Source: JAJRZX01 sp964407495
GTDB taxonomy: Bacteria; Desulfobacterota; GWC2-55-46; JADFVP01
DNA length: 18,128 bases
Assembly: GCA_964407495.1 (NCBI GenBank)
Contig: CAYOVP010000038.1
Span: forward strand, 1-18,128
Direction of reading: 5' to 3'
Positions 8,006 to 16,787 of the stretch are shown one piece after another (position 1 is the first letter of the stretch; each line of letters begins with the position of its first letter). The notes under the pieces were generated by a model that saw only the letters and a program-made list of their open reading frames with translations, was not told the DNA's origin and ran no database searches. Position numbers and translations under genes: made by a program.

Positions 8006-10573
8006 TTACTGAAGCGGTCCTGCTGAGTCGGCGCCTCTTCTGCTCACCGGCAAGACCACGCTGCCTATGGTGAAGTTGAAGTCTGAACTCTCCTGTACAG
8101 CGGGGTATGTCCCCAAATAGGCGTTCAAGACGTATGGGCCTGGCACTGCCGAGGCAGGCACCTGGTGCCTAAGGTGCCTTGAAAGGGTTGCGCCAGGGTC
8201 GAGACAGGTATTTACAGGCCCGCGGAGCGCGCCCTTTGGCGGGTAGGCCGTGCCATCGGGTAGTGTAACGTCTTCCCAATACTGGAAACACTGGGCCGTT
8301 GTAGTTGTATTCGTTGCCATGAGAGTGTACCCAAGCCCTGCCCCTGGCGCGACTGAAGCCGCATCTGGCCTGATGAGAAGGCTCACCACCGGCACCTGCG
8401 CCGCGCTTATCTTCGCGACAAAGGCATCTGCCGTCCCGCCGTTCGTCCCCTGCAGGGCCGCTACGAGGGGAAAATCCGTTGAGTACGAGAAGCCTGTTAC
8501 ATAGGTATTGCCAGAAGTATCCGTTGTGAGGGCAAAGCCGCCGTCCGAGTCTGCGCCGCCAAGGAAGGTGGAGTAGAGGAAGAGACTGCCGCTGGTGCTC
8601 AACTTCGTTACAAACCCGTCGTCGCTGCCGCCGAAGACGCTCTGGACCGGGTCTACTATGGGAAAATCCGCAGAAAGGGTCTGGCCCGTCACAAAGGCGC
8701 TTCCCGTAGAGTCGAGTCCTATGCCAAAGGCCCTCTCAATACCAGACCCGCCGAGATATGTGGAATACTCCATGGCCGCCCCAGTGGGCGATATCTTCGT
8801 TACGAACCCGTCTCCAGCGCCCATGTAAGCACCCTGGGCCGCGTTCAGGGTGGGAAAGTCCGCCGAGTTCGTCTCTCCTGCCACGTAGGCCGCACCTGCG
8901 GTGTCTACCACGATGGCGTTGCCTGCGTCGTCGCCCGTGCCGCCAAGAAGCGTGGAGTACGCTATGGCTGAACCTGTTGCGTCTATCTTGGTTACATAGA
9001 CGTCGTTGCCGCCTGCAAGGGTCCCCTGTATCTGCGAGACAAGGGGAAAGTCTACAGACCATGTCTGGCCCGTGACGTAGACCGCGCCTGTCTGGTCTAC
9101 GGCTATGTCGTTCCCGTGTTCGCCACTGCTGCCTCCCAGGTATGTCGAGTAAACGAGGGCAGTGCCAGAGGGCGAAATTTTTGTCACAAAGGAGTCGAGT
9201 AAACCGCCGCCAAAGGCTGGTTGCACGGCGTTGATGACAGGGTAATCCACGGAGAGGGCATAGCCGGTCATGTAGGCGGCGCCAGTGCTGTCGATATCGA
9301 TGCCGAGGGCCCAGTCCTCGTCACTACCGCCGAGGAACGATGAGTATACGATGGCATCGCCTGCGGGGTTGAGTTTTGTAATTGTCACGTCTACTACGCC
9401 GCCGTGAACGGACTGTATGGGGGAGACGAGGGGGTAGTCTGTGGAGAGGGTGCTTCCCGATACATAGACAGCGCCTGTCGGATCTACGGCTATGTCAGAG
9501 GCATAGTCCGAGAGAGACCCACCGAGGTAAGTTGAGTAGACGAGTGCGTCTCCGGCGGGGCTCAACTTGGCCACAAAGGCGTCTGTGTAGGCAGACCCCC
9601 CGAAGCCCTGTATGGGGTTAACAGTGGGAAAATCAGGGGATATGGTGTATCCGGCGATGTAGGCGGCCCCGGTACTGTCCACTGCTATTCCGAGGCCGGC
9701 GTCTATTGATATGCCGCCGAGGTATGTGGAGTACATGAGGACAGGGTCTATGACGAGGTCTTTCGTCCTGTCATAGGAGGCCACCTCGAACCCATAGGCC
9801 GGCGTACCGTCCTTCCTGGCGAAAACCTTGTACCTGCCATCTATCGCAACCTTCCGGCCCCCGATGACCTGGTAGATACGGGGTTTTTTCTGTATCAGAC
9901 GGCCTTTTTCAAGGCTTATTACAAGGTCGCCGTTGCTCTCGGTCGAGATGGAGCAGGCCCCATAGAGGCCGAACCTCACTACAGATGGCTTACCGCCCGG
10001 GTGCACGATGATATCGTGTTCAAGGTTGCCGCCGGAGCCGTAGAACCTCACGTCAATATTCTTGTAGATGTTCCTGTACTCAAGGGCGCCATAGGTGAGG
10101 ATGTCGGTCTTCCATGCGGCCTTGTCCCTTCCGACAAAGTAGTTAACTCGGCCTGGAAGGGGTTGCTCGGCGGTAGGTGCTGCGGATTTTTCGGCCCCCA
10201 GGAAGGAGAGACCGAGGGTCTCGATGGCCGTTTTTTTTGCGCTGGCCGTCTTTGGCAGGGGTTTTATCCTGGGCGTAGCCTTTAGGGCCGAATTGGCCCG
10301 GGCAAGGGCAAGGACAACGCCCTTGTCGGTGAAGAACGTGGCGTGGCCTCTGCCACGCTCGAGGTATCGTACTTGCGGGGGTGCCTCGCCAGCGTTCTTG
10401 GTGAAGTAGAGGGGGAGATTGCCATAGGCCATGGTGATGGAGGGGATTGGCCCTGCATCCAGTGGCAGAGAGGGTCTGTCTTTCGAGCCCCAGGGCATGT
10501 CCGAGGCAGTGGCCATGCCATAAAGAGGCATGGAAACAAGAAGTTGCAGTACAAGGCAGACAAAAAGTCTCAT
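8006..10573 (-). CDS. Exported seven-bladed SBBP beta-propeller protein (copy A)
   Basis: An 855-residue secreted or periplasmic protein of unknown function. Residues 1-24 are a signal peptide. About 45-280 matches the region often found before SBBP repeats (NLPLYFTKNAG, VNYFVG, NIDVRFYGSGGNLEHDIIVHPGG, YDRTKDLVIDPV; DUF7948-like). Seven SBBP repeats follow, with LGG turns at about 286, 351, 415, 480, 544, 608 and 672, each carrying D-x-TG-x-x-Y-x-x-G, DFP and STYLGG-type motifs; together they should close one propeller. Residues about 727-838 form a beta-rich domain with Cys762 and Cys790. There is no recognisable PEP-CTERM, LPXTG or T9SS sorting tail. It is a clear paralogue of the neighbour at 10966-13560, with the same domain order. 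It is read from its own promoter near 10704-10733. Ligand and partner are unknown. Confidence 0.88.
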   Translation of the reverse strand: MRLFVCLVLQLLVSMPLYGMATASDMPWGSKDRPSLPLDAGPIPSITMAYGNLPLYFTKNAGEAPPQVRYLERGRGHATFFTDKGVVLALARANSALKATPRIKPLPKTASAKKTAIETLGLSFLGAEKSAAPTAEQPLPGRVNYFVGRDKAAWKTDILTYGALEYRNIYKNIDVRFYGSGGNLEHDIIVHPGGKPSVVRFGLYGACSISTESNGDLVISLEKGRLIQKKPRIYQVIGGRKVAIDGRYKVFARKDGTPAYGFEVASYDRTKDLVIDPVLMYSTYLGGISIDAGLGIAVDSTGAAYIAGYTISPDFPTVNPIQGFGGSAYTDAFVAKLSPAGDALVYSTYLGGSLSDYASDIAVDPTGAVYVSGSTLSTDYPLVSPIQSVHGGVVDVTITKLNPAGDAIVYSSFLGGSDEDWALGIDIDSTGAAYMTGYALSVDYPVINAVQPAFGGGLLDSFVTKISPSGTALVYSTYLGGSSGEHGNDIAVDQTGAVYVTGQTWSVDFPLVSQIQGTLAGGNDVYVTKIDATGSAIAYSTLLGGTGDDAGNAIVVDTAGAAYVAGETNSADFPTLNAAQGAYMGAGDGFVTKISPTGAAMEYSTYLGGSGIERAFGIGLDSTGSAFVTGQTLSADFPIVDPVQSVFGGSDDGFVTKLSTSGSLFLYSTFLGGADSDGGFALTTDTSGNTYVTGFSYSTDFPLVAALQGTNGGTADAFVAKISAAQVPVVSLLIRPDAASVAPGAGLGYTLMATNTTTTAQCFQYWEDVTLPDGTAYPPKGALRGPVNTCLDPGATLSRHLRHQVPASAVPGPYVLNAYLGTYPAVQESSDFNFTIGSVVLPVSRRGADSAGPLQ

Positions 10574-10596
10574 GATAGACCTGTCCCTTGGTGTTT

Positions 10597-10623
10597 GAAA
10601 ACGCCTGAGCCTGGAGCGTTTTC
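10597..10623 (-). promoter_or_regulatory. Inverted repeat in the leader of propeller gene A
   Basis: GAAAACGC (10597-10604) and GCGTTTTC (10616-10623) are exact complements separated by 11 nt. They lie between the predicted transcription start and the start codon, so they would form a leader hairpin or a protein-binding palindrome. No known riboswitch class was recognised. Confidence 0.4.
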
Positions 10624-10703
10624 ATCTGGCCCGCCATACACTTAAATTTTAGAGATAAACCGCAAAAACGATAGAAACTTATAACGTGCTGCTACTTTTA
10701 AAT

Positions 10704-10733
10704 ATTATAAGGGGCCCTTTGCCATGTCGTCAA
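10704..10733 (-). promoter_or_regulatory. Sigma70-type promoter for propeller gene A
   Basis: Read on the minus strand: TTGACG (10728-10733), an 18-nt spacer, then TATAAT (10704-10709), a near-consensus promoter. Transcription would begin near 10697, giving a leader of about 125 nt. The remainder of the 392-nt gap 10574-10965 holds the leader hairpin, AT-rich DNA and the terminator of the other propeller gene; no gene was seen. Confidence 0.7.
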
Positions 10734-10845
10734 TCCCCCGAAAGTAGGGAAAGAGGGCACTTGTTAAACTATCTTTTTAATCCCAGTTACTCCGGGGGGA
10801 GGGGGAGTGCCATCGAAGAATGGTGGTGGAAAGTAGGGGGATGAC

Positions 10846-10873
10846 AAAAAAAACAGCCGCCCTATGGGCGGCT
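10846..10873 (-). terminator. Rho-independent terminator of propeller gene B
   Basis: AGCCGCCC (10855-10862), loop TAT, GGGCGGCT (10866-10873) form a perfect 8-bp stem. On the minus strand it is followed by a run of eight T after one base. It lies about 95 nt past the stop of the gene at 10966-13560 and separates the two propeller genes into different transcripts. Confidence 0.88.
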
Positions 10874-10965
10874 GGGGTGTTTCTTGAAACAAGAGCAGTT
10901 AGTGTATCCGGGAGATGGTCTTCCTGGGGCGGCCTCCTCCTCAAGGGCCTCACTTCGGTCCGGCC

Positions 10966-13560
10966 CTACTTGGTCTCGAACCCATTTCCAAGCACACTCC
11001 ACGAGGTATTCGGGGTCCTGGTGACGGGGCCGTAGGTTGTTACAATAAAGTTGAACTGGTCTCTGTCCACAATCAGATGGTGCGCGGGCGTGCCATAGGC
11101 GCCGACATAGGCGTTAAGCGTGTATGTGCCGAGTTGCGCGGTAACGGGAACACCGTGTGAAAGTTGTGTTGTCTTTGTCGCCCCTGGCGCGAGGCAGACC
11201 TTGAGAGGCCCGTAGAGTTCGCCTTCAGTCGGGTATTGCATGCTCCCTGGGAGGGTCAGGTCCTCCCAGTACTGGAAGCATTGTTTCATAGGCGTGGTGT
11301 TCGTGGCCGTGACACTGTACAACAGGGTGGAGCCGCGTGTAACATTGGTTGATCCGGGATTCAGATACATTATGACAGGTGGAGGAGGGGTGCCGTCTAT
11401 CTTGGAGACAAAGGCGTCAGATGTAAAGACGCCCCCGTTCTTTACTCCCTGCAGCGGCGACTCAAGGGGGAAGTCCTGCGACTTTGTCCAGCCTGTGACA
11501 TAGGTGTTGCCCGCATTGTCCGCGGCTATGCCCATGCCTTCTTCCTGATCGCCTCCGCCGAGGTATGTGGAGTAAGTGAAGGAGGAGCCGGAGGCGTCCA
11601 CCATTGCAACAAAGGCGTCGGAGTATCCTCCGCCGTAAACTCCCTGTACTGGATTTACTACGGTAAAGTCCGTGGACCATGTATAACCTGTTACATAGGC
11701 GTTGCCGGCCGAGTCTATTGCTATGGCGTTGACATGGTCCGGGCTACTGCCGCCAAGACATGTGGAATAGACGAGGGCCGAGCCCGAGGGGTTGACCTTG
11801 GCTATGAAGACGTCGTCGTAGCCGGTTCCCGTATGGTAGCCCTCTATGGGCGATACAAGGGGAAAGTCGGAAGACGATGTTTCGCCCGTCACATATGCGG
11901 CGCCGGAGGAGTCTGCGGCGATGTCTTCGCCCCTCTCTATGGAAGTGCCTCCAAGGTATGTGGAATATACGAGGGCCGTGCCCGAGGGGTCTATCTTGGA
12001 GATGAAGGCGTCCCAGCCGCCTGTGCTGAGCTGCATGGCAGCCACGGCGGGATAATCAGACGATGATGTACTGCCCGTAATGTAGGCGGCGCCCGTCGTG
12101 TCGACGGCTATGCCCTTTCCTTCATCAAAACTGCTTCCACCGAGATAGGTGGAGTACACGAGGGCCGTGCCGGCGGGGTTTATCTTTGCAACAAAGGCGT
12201 CGGGCGGATAGGGCCCTCCGGGCGGGAGCCCCCCTGCGATGGGGTTCACGAGGGGAAAGTCCGATGAGCCCGTCTTTCCCGTAATGTAGGCCGCTCCCGA
12301 GGCGTCAATGGCTATGTCTCTGCCAAAGTCTGAATAATTGCCGCCGAGGAATGTCGAGTATATGATGGCCGAACCGGATGCGTTAAGCTTCACCACGAAG
12401 GCGTCCTCGAAAATGCCCTTTGTACCCTGAATGGGTGAGACAAGGGGAAAATCTGGAGAAGAGGAAGTGCCCGTGATGTAGGCGTTTCCGGTTGCGTCCA
12501 CAGTTATGGCGTTTCCGAAGTCGCCGAGGAAGCCTCCAAGATATGTGGAGTATATCAGGGTGGAGCCCGATGGGTCTGTCTTTGTGACGAAGACATCCTC
12601 CCAGAAAGACCCTCCACCCCCGATAGTTCCCTGTATAGGATTTTTTACAGGGAAGTCAGGTGACTTGGTATTGCCAGTGACATAGATATTGCCTGCAGTG
12701 TCAACGGCTATGTCAGCGCCGGAATCGTCCTCGCTCCCCCCAAGGTATGTGGAGTACACGAGGACCGGGTCTATGACGAGTTCCCTCGTACGGTCGTAGG
12801 AGGCGAGGTCAAAGCCATATACGAACCTGCCGTCCTTGTTCTCAATGATTCTGTATCCGCTCTCTATTATTTTCCTGGTGCCCTTTATCTCCTGGTAGAC
12901 AAGGGGGCGTTTTTCAATTATCTCGCCCTCTTCAAGGCGCACTCTGAGGTCTCCTCCTGGTGTGAGTTCAAGGCCCTTTATGCCCTTGTAGGCAAGCCTT
13001 ACAAGAGATGGGTCTCCTCCGGGGCGGACGATTACGTCGTGTTCGATATTGCGGCCCGTGCCGTAGAACCGTATGTCAATGTTCTCGTAGACGTTTTTAT
13101 AGGTGACTTCGCCAAAGGTGGGAACATTGGTGCGCCACCTTGACCGGTCATTGCCAACGAAGTAATTCACCCGGCCAGGCATCTTCTTTCCCGCCGTTAC
13201 GGCGGAGTCTTTCTTCCCTCCAACAAAAGAGAGGCGAAGGGCCTCGGTCTTGATTTGGTCTGCGCTCTCAGGATTGGTCTTTCCCGGACCCCTCGAGAGG
13301 GAGAGCACAAGGCCCTCTTGCGTAAAGTATGTGGCGTGGCGGGCGCCCTTCTCATAGTAGATTACGCGCCCATCGAGTTGGCCGGTATTCTTTATGAAGT
13401 AAAGGGGAAGATTGCCGAGCGCTCTGGCTGGTTTCACCTTTGCCTGGGTCAGGGGCTTTGGGGCCTCGGCCTGGGCGTGGGGCTTCGTATTCTCCGAGGC
13501 ATCCGAGTAAAGGGGAAGGAAGACGAGTACCTGAAGAAAAAGGATAAGGAAGTATCTCAT
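10966..13560 (-). CDS. Exported seven-bladed SBBP beta-propeller protein (copy B)
   Basis: An 864-residue secreted or periplasmic protein, paralogous to copy A just downstream. It has an N-terminal signal peptide (about 1-21), then a DUF7948-like region at about 48-266 (NLPLYFIKNTGQLDGRVIYYEKG, VNYFVGND, NIDIRFYGTGRNIEHDVIVRPGG, YDRTRELVIDPV). Seven SBBP repeats follow with LGG turns near 274, 342, 406, 474, 538, 603 and 668. A C-terminal domain (about 728-842) has the same TNTTP..QCFQYWEDLTLPG pattern and a Cys pair (Cys761, Cys789) as copy A. The blades are more regular than in copy A. AGGAG lies 9 nt upstream of the ATG. It has a strong predicted promoter at 13742-13770 and its own terminator. 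Adhesion or extracellular binding is a common guess for such proteins, but nothing here shows the ligand. Confidence 0.88.
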   Translation of the reverse strand: MRYFLILFLQVLVFLPLYSDASENTKPHAQAEAPKPLTQAKVKPARALGNLPLYFIKNTGQLDGRVIYYEKGARHATYFTQEGLVLSLSRGPGKTNPESADQIKTEALRLSFVGGKKDSAVTAGKKMPGRVNYFVGNDRSRWRTNVPTFGEVTYKNVYENIDIRFYGTGRNIEHDVIVRPGGDPSLVRLAYKGIKGLELTPGGDLRVRLEEGEIIEKRPLVYQEIKGTRKIIESGYRIIENKDGRFVYGFDLASYDRTRELVIDPVLVYSTYLGGSEDDSGADIAVDTAGNIYVTGNTKSPDFPVKNPIQGTIGGGGSFWEDVFVTKTDPSGSTLIYSTYLGGFLGDFGNAITVDATGNAYITGTSSSPDFPLVSPIQGTKGIFEDAFVVKLNASGSAIIYSTFLGGNYSDFGRDIAIDASGAAYITGKTGSSDFPLVNPIAGGLPPGGPYPPDAFVAKINPAGTALVYSTYLGGSSFDEGKGIAVDTTGAAYITGSTSSSDYPAVAAMQLSTGGWDAFISKIDPSGTALVYSTYLGGTSIERGEDIAADSSGAAYVTGETSSSDFPLVSPIEGYHTGTGYDDVFIAKVNPSGSALVYSTCLGGSSPDHVNAIAIDSAGNAYVTGYTWSTDFTVVNPVQGVYGGGYSDAFVAMVDASGSSFTYSTYLGGGDQEEGMGIAADNAGNTYVTGWTKSQDFPLESPLQGVKNGGVFTSDAFVSKIDGTPPPPVIMYLNPGSTNVTRGSTLLYSVTATNTTPMKQCFQYWEDLTLPGSMQYPTEGELYGPLKVCLAPGATKTTQLSHGVPVTAQLGTYTLNAYVGAYGTPAHHLIVDRDQFNFIVTTYGPVTRTPNTSWSVLGNGFETK

Positions 13561-13741
13561 GGCGGGGCTCTCCTCTTGGAATTTACTCGCAGGAAGTTAT
13601 GTATCTCTTCTGGAGTTGCTTCTGGAAAGTTAAGATGGGTTGTCCGGATTGAAGGATTGGTGCCTTGGAAAAGGGGCCTCCTCGCAGAAGAAAAGGGAGG
13701 CGCGTCAAGATATGAACGAGAGTTCTAAACCCTACATTTAC

Positions 13742-13770
13742 TTTATACCCATATCATTGAAGGTTGTCAA
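13742..13770 (-). promoter_or_regulatory. Sigma70-type promoter for propeller gene B
   Basis: On the minus strand TTGACA (13765-13770), exactly 17 nt, then TATAAA (13742-13747). Transcription would start near 13735, leaving a leader of about 175 nt. The leader contains a 6-bp inverted repeat (13676-13681 with 13696-13701). The 313-nt gap 13561-13873 otherwise holds a possible terminator of the M16 gene and no gene. Confidence 0.78.
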
Positions 13771-13780
13771 GAACTTAATG

Positions 13781-13811
13781 AAAAAAATACAGAGAAAGAG
13801 TGTACCTCTGT
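13781..13811 (-). terminator. Possible weak terminator after the M16 peptidase gene
   Basis: On the minus strand a 6-bp stem (ACAGAG/CTCTGT, 13806-13811 with 13789-13794, 11-nt loop) is followed by A and seven T. It lies about 65 nt past the peptidase stop and just upstream of the promoter for propeller gene B. The stem is short and the loop long, so termination may be inefficient. Confidence 0.4.
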
Positions 13812-13873
13812 GTAGAAGAAGTGAGTCCTTCCCTGGGGAGGCCCTTTTCATGGCATTTCTGGCTGGCACGGCC

Positions 13874-16576
13874 CTATCCTTTCTTTTTCGTACCCCTTCC
13901 CGCCTTGTCCTTGCCCCCGTCTTGCTTATCCTTTGGGCCCACGATGGAAATGGTGTAGGCCTTGAGGTCGAGGTACTTCCTGGCTACACGAAGGACGTCT
14001 TCCTTTGTGACGGCCTGGATGAGTTTTATGTATTTCTTCGAGAAGTCATAGCCGAGGCCAAAGAGTTCGTTGTTGGCCATGTCCGCGGCCTGGGCCGCCG
14101 GAGTCTGGAGGCCTATGACGTAACTGCCCGTGATGTAGTTGCGGGCGCGCGCCAGTTCTTCGTCTGAGACAGGGCCATTCCTTATGGACTCGAGTTCACG
14201 GAGGAGGCCTTCTATGGCGTTGTCTTTCTTCTCCGGCGCGCTTGCTATGTAGAGGGCGAAGAAGCCCGGGTCCACGCCGTCGCGGAGAAAGGCGCTCACA
14301 GAGTAGGCGAGGCTCTTCCTGTCGCGAAGGTTTATGAAGAGCCTTCCACCCTGGCCGGATAGTATCTCCGAGAGAACGCTGAGGGCGTAACTGTCTTTGC
14401 TCCCAATGGTTGTGGCCATGAAACCTATCCCGATGTTTATCTGGGCCTTCTCTCGCTCAGCCCCTGTTCGGCGTATCTCTTTCGGCCAGTCGGGTTTTTG
14501 CGGTGCCGGGATACCAACGGCCTTGCGCGTAAAACCGCCGAAGACCTCGCGGACCTTCTTTATGGTGTACTCCACGTCCACGTCGCCGGCTATGACGAGT
14601 ATCATCCTCTTTGGGATGAATATCTTCTTGTAATGACTGATGAGGTCTGCCCGCGTAAGGGCCTTTACGGTCTCTGTAGTGCCGCTTACGGGCATGCCGT
14701 AGGGGTGGTCGCGGTACAGGGCCTTGAGGAGGAGTTTGAAGGTGTACGATGGTATGTTGTCCTCGCGTTTCTTTATGGCCGCGAGGATATCTTTTCTGAG
14801 GGTCCTCATCTCTTTCTCAGGAAAGGTGGGGTTCTCTATGACATCGGCGAACAGCCTGAGCCCGCGCTCGAAGTCAGCCGATAGAAAGCCCGCTGTTACA
14901 CCCGTGGAGTTTCGAGCAGAGAACCCGGAGATGGACCCTGCCATGCCCTCCACCTCCTTTGCCAGTTCCTCTCGCGTGCGTGTCTTTGTTCCCCGCGTGA
15001 GCATGGCGGCCATGAAGTTGCCTATGCCGTTGTTTCTGGTGTTCTCGGCCATGAGGCCGCCGGGAAAGGTGGCGTAGAAGGCCACTGAAGGCGTTGTGGG
15101 TATCTTCTTTACGATGAGCGTGATACCATTACTCAGGGTTGTTTTCTTAACTGCAGGGGTCTTCTTGAGTTTCTCGCCGAGCCTTGCGGCCTTGGCAAAG
15201 GCCTTCTTCACCGTTGCCTTTACGGCAGGGACGGTGAGGTCCTTGTTCTCTTTTTCAGGCATTACAATGGCAACAGAGACGTTGCTGGCCGTAAAGTACC
15301 TGTTTACGACCTTCCTTACGTCCTCTGGTGTCAGTGCCTGTACAGCGGCCAGGTACTTCTGCCCGTACCTGTAGTCGCCGGCTATGGTCTCGTAGTAGCC
15401 AAGGTCGCGCGAGATACCCTGCATGGTCTGGCGCGAGTATATGAAGTCTGCGGCAATGTTGGTCTTGGCCCGCTGAAACTCCGTGGACTCCGGGCCCTCG
15501 GCGCCAAGTCTGCCTATCTCGGTTATTATCTTCTCCGTGGCCTTACTTACGTTCTTCGCGTCAAGGGAGGCGGTGATGAAGAAGAGGCCCGGGTCCTTGA
15601 GGCTCATGGAGTAGGCTGATATGGAATGAACGAGGTGCGTCTCTATCTTGAGGGCGCGGTAGAGCCGCGAAGATACACCGGAGGCGAGTATGCCGGAGAG
15701 GACGTCTATGGCATAGGTATCGTCGCTTTTGAGTTCAGGTATGTGAAAGGCCATGCCGAGGTAGGTCTCGTTGATGTCCTGGCGGACTATCTCGGCGCGG
15801 ACCTCCTTCTGGGTAGGTTCTACGGGCCTGGGTCTCCGTTTGAGGTTGCCCCTCCTGAACCCGGCAAAGGCCTTTTCCACCTCCCTTGTGACTGCCTCTG
15901 CGTCCACGTCGCCGGCCACCACGAAGGTCATGTTCTCGGGCCTGTAAAAACTGTTGAAGACGTCGAGGATATACTTGCGGGTGAACTTGGCGACCACCTC
16001 GCTCCGTCCTATGACGGGCCGGCCATAGGGGTGTTTCTTGTAGGCAAGGGAGAATATCTTGTCATAGAGCGTCCTCATGGGGCTGTCCTTGTTCATGCGT
16101 ATCTCTTCGAGGACTACCTTGAGTTCCTTTTTGAGTTCATCGGGGTCAAAGGACGAGTGCTGTACTGCATCGGAGAGGACGTCGAGGCCTGTTGCAAAGT
16201 GCTCAGAGGGCACCACGAGGTAGTAGACCGTATTGTCAAAGGAGGTGTAGGCGTTGATGTTGCCGCCAACGGATTCTACGAGGCGCGCTATCTCACCGAC
16301 TTTTTTAGTTGGAGTCCCCTTGAAGAGCATGTGCTCGAATACGTGGGAGATGCCGCCGCGGTCCGGGTCCTCGTCTGCGCTCCCAACGCGGACCCAGACC
16401 TCCATTGCCACCACAGGGGCGCTGTGAACCTCCTGCACGAGGACCACCATGCCGTTAGGCAGGACCTTTCGTACGGTCTTGGCCCCGGCGTGTGCGCTGG
16501 AGATGGAAAGGAACGCAATAGAGAAGAAGAGGCTCGTGAGGACCAGGAGCGCGAGAAGGGAGCGTTTTCGTGTCAT
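13874..16576 (-). CDS. Exported M16-family zinc metallopeptidase, fused two-domain form
   Basis: A 900-residue periplasmic peptidase of the pitrilysin/insulinase family, which degrades peptides inside a clam-shell chamber made by its two halves. Residues 1-30 are a signal peptide ending in SSAHA. The first half carries the inverted zinc motif HVFEH (His78, Glu81, His82), with the third ligand Glu157 or Glu158 in VVLEEIR and the usual SPMRTLYD after it. A second M16 unit begins near residue 480 (TTLSNGITLIVKK). At the matching place it reads NFMAAMLTRGT and has no HxxEH, so it is the non-catalytic half. Both halves also have the C-terminal M16 subdomain (YRPENMTFVVAGDVD and FIPKRMILVIAGDVD). 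In many bacteria the two halves are separate adjacent genes; here they are one protein. AGGAGG lies 8 nt before the ATG, and a promoter is seen at 16611-16639. The substrate is unknown. Confidence 0.93.
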   Translation of the reverse strand: MTRKRSLLALLVLTSLFFSIAFLSISSAHAGAKTVRKVLPNGMVVLVQEVHSAPVVAMEVWVRVGSADEDPDRGGISHVFEHMLFKGTPTKKVGEIARLVESVGGNINAYTSFDNTVYYLVVPSEHFATGLDVLSDAVQHSSFDPDELKKELKVVLEEIRMNKDSPMRTLYDKIFSLAYKKHPYGRPVIGRSEVVAKFTRKYILDVFNSFYRPENMTFVVAGDVDAEAVTREVEKAFAGFRRGNLKRRPRPVEPTQKEVRAEIVRQDINETYLGMAFHIPELKSDDTYAIDVLSGILASGVSSRLYRALKIETHLVHSISAYSMSLKDPGLFFITASLDAKNVSKATEKIITEIGRLGAEGPESTEFQRAKTNIAADFIYSRQTMQGISRDLGYYETIAGDYRYGQKYLAAVQALTPEDVRKVVNRYFTASNVSVAIVMPEKENKDLTVPAVKATVKKAFAKAARLGEKLKKTPAVKKTTLSNGITLIVKKIPTTPSVAFYATFPGGLMAENTRNNGIGNFMAAMLTRGTKTRTREELAKEVEGMAGSISGFSARNSTGVTAGFLSADFERGLRLFADVIENPTFPEKEMRTLRKDILAAIKKREDNIPSYTFKLLLKALYRDHPYGMPVSGTTETVKALTRADLISHYKKIFIPKRMILVIAGDVDVEYTIKKVREVFGGFTRKAVGIPAPQKPDWPKEIRRTGAEREKAQINIGIGFMATTIGSKDSYALSVLSEILSGQGGRLFINLRDRKSLAYSVSAFLRDGVDPGFFALYIASAPEKKDNAIEGLLRELESIRNGPVSDEELARARNYITGSYVIGLQTPAAQAADMANNELFGLGYDFSKKYIKLIQAVTKEDVLRVARKYLDLKAYTISIVGPKDKQDGGKDKAGRGTKKKG

Positions 16577-16610
16577 GAGAAAATCCTCCTTTGGGTTTAT
16601 GCAATAGTAC

Positions 16611-16639
16611 AGGATAAACGGTATTGTGGTTTATTTCAA
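16611..16639 (-). promoter_or_regulatory. Sigma70-type promoter for the M16 peptidase
   Basis: On the minus strand TTGAAA (16634-16639), 17 nt, TATCCT (16611-16616). It lies about 35 nt upstream of the start codon, diverging from the pncA promoter across a 211-nt gap. Confidence 0.6.
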
Positions 16640-16723
16640 GTGGCTTTAGGGGGTAGCGGAGGCGGGGGCATGCAGGTGGTTCCTGTACCTGGTTGACCCT
16701 TGCCTGCAGTATCCACCAAGGGC

Positions 16724-16751
16724 TTGACAGGAAGAGGAAAAATGATACCCT
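16724..16751 (+). promoter_or_regulatory. Likely promoter for the pncA-rhodanese pair
   Basis: TTGACA (16724-16729) is followed after 16 nt by TACCCT (16746-16751), a weak -10. A perfect TATAAT is present at 16758-16763, but it is 28 nt from TTGACA and has no good -35 at the right distance. Which hexamer is used is uncertain. Confidence 0.5.
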
Positions 16752-16787
16752 CTACAATATAATGAAACAGGACAGGAGAAGAGCGAG

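Noticed and set aside
10574..10965. Possible cyclic-di-GMP or other riboswitch in the gap between the propeller genes
   Set aside because: No conserved riboswitch core could be found by eye on either strand; only a promoter, a simple inverted repeat, a terminator, and a 10-nt direct repeat GAAAGTAGGG (10740 and 10829) are visible.
8280..13400. Regular spaced DNA similarity that might suggest a CRISPR or satellite array
   Set aside because: The period (about 190 nt) and variation follow the SBBP protein blades; there are no short identical repeats with unique spacers.
14800..15100. Second active site in the C-terminal half of the M16 peptidase
   Set aside because: The equivalent of HxxEH reads NFMAAM, so this half is non-catalytic as in other fused M16 proteins.
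15626..16696. Long open frame on the plus strand opposite the M16 peptidase
   Set aside because: It is the shadow of a clear M16 gene; its protein has no recognisable motif and it lacks its own signals.
16758..16763. Perfect TATAAT as the main -10 of pncA
   Set aside because: No -35 lies at a usable distance; TTGACA is 28 nt away. It is kept only as an alternative in the promoter entry.
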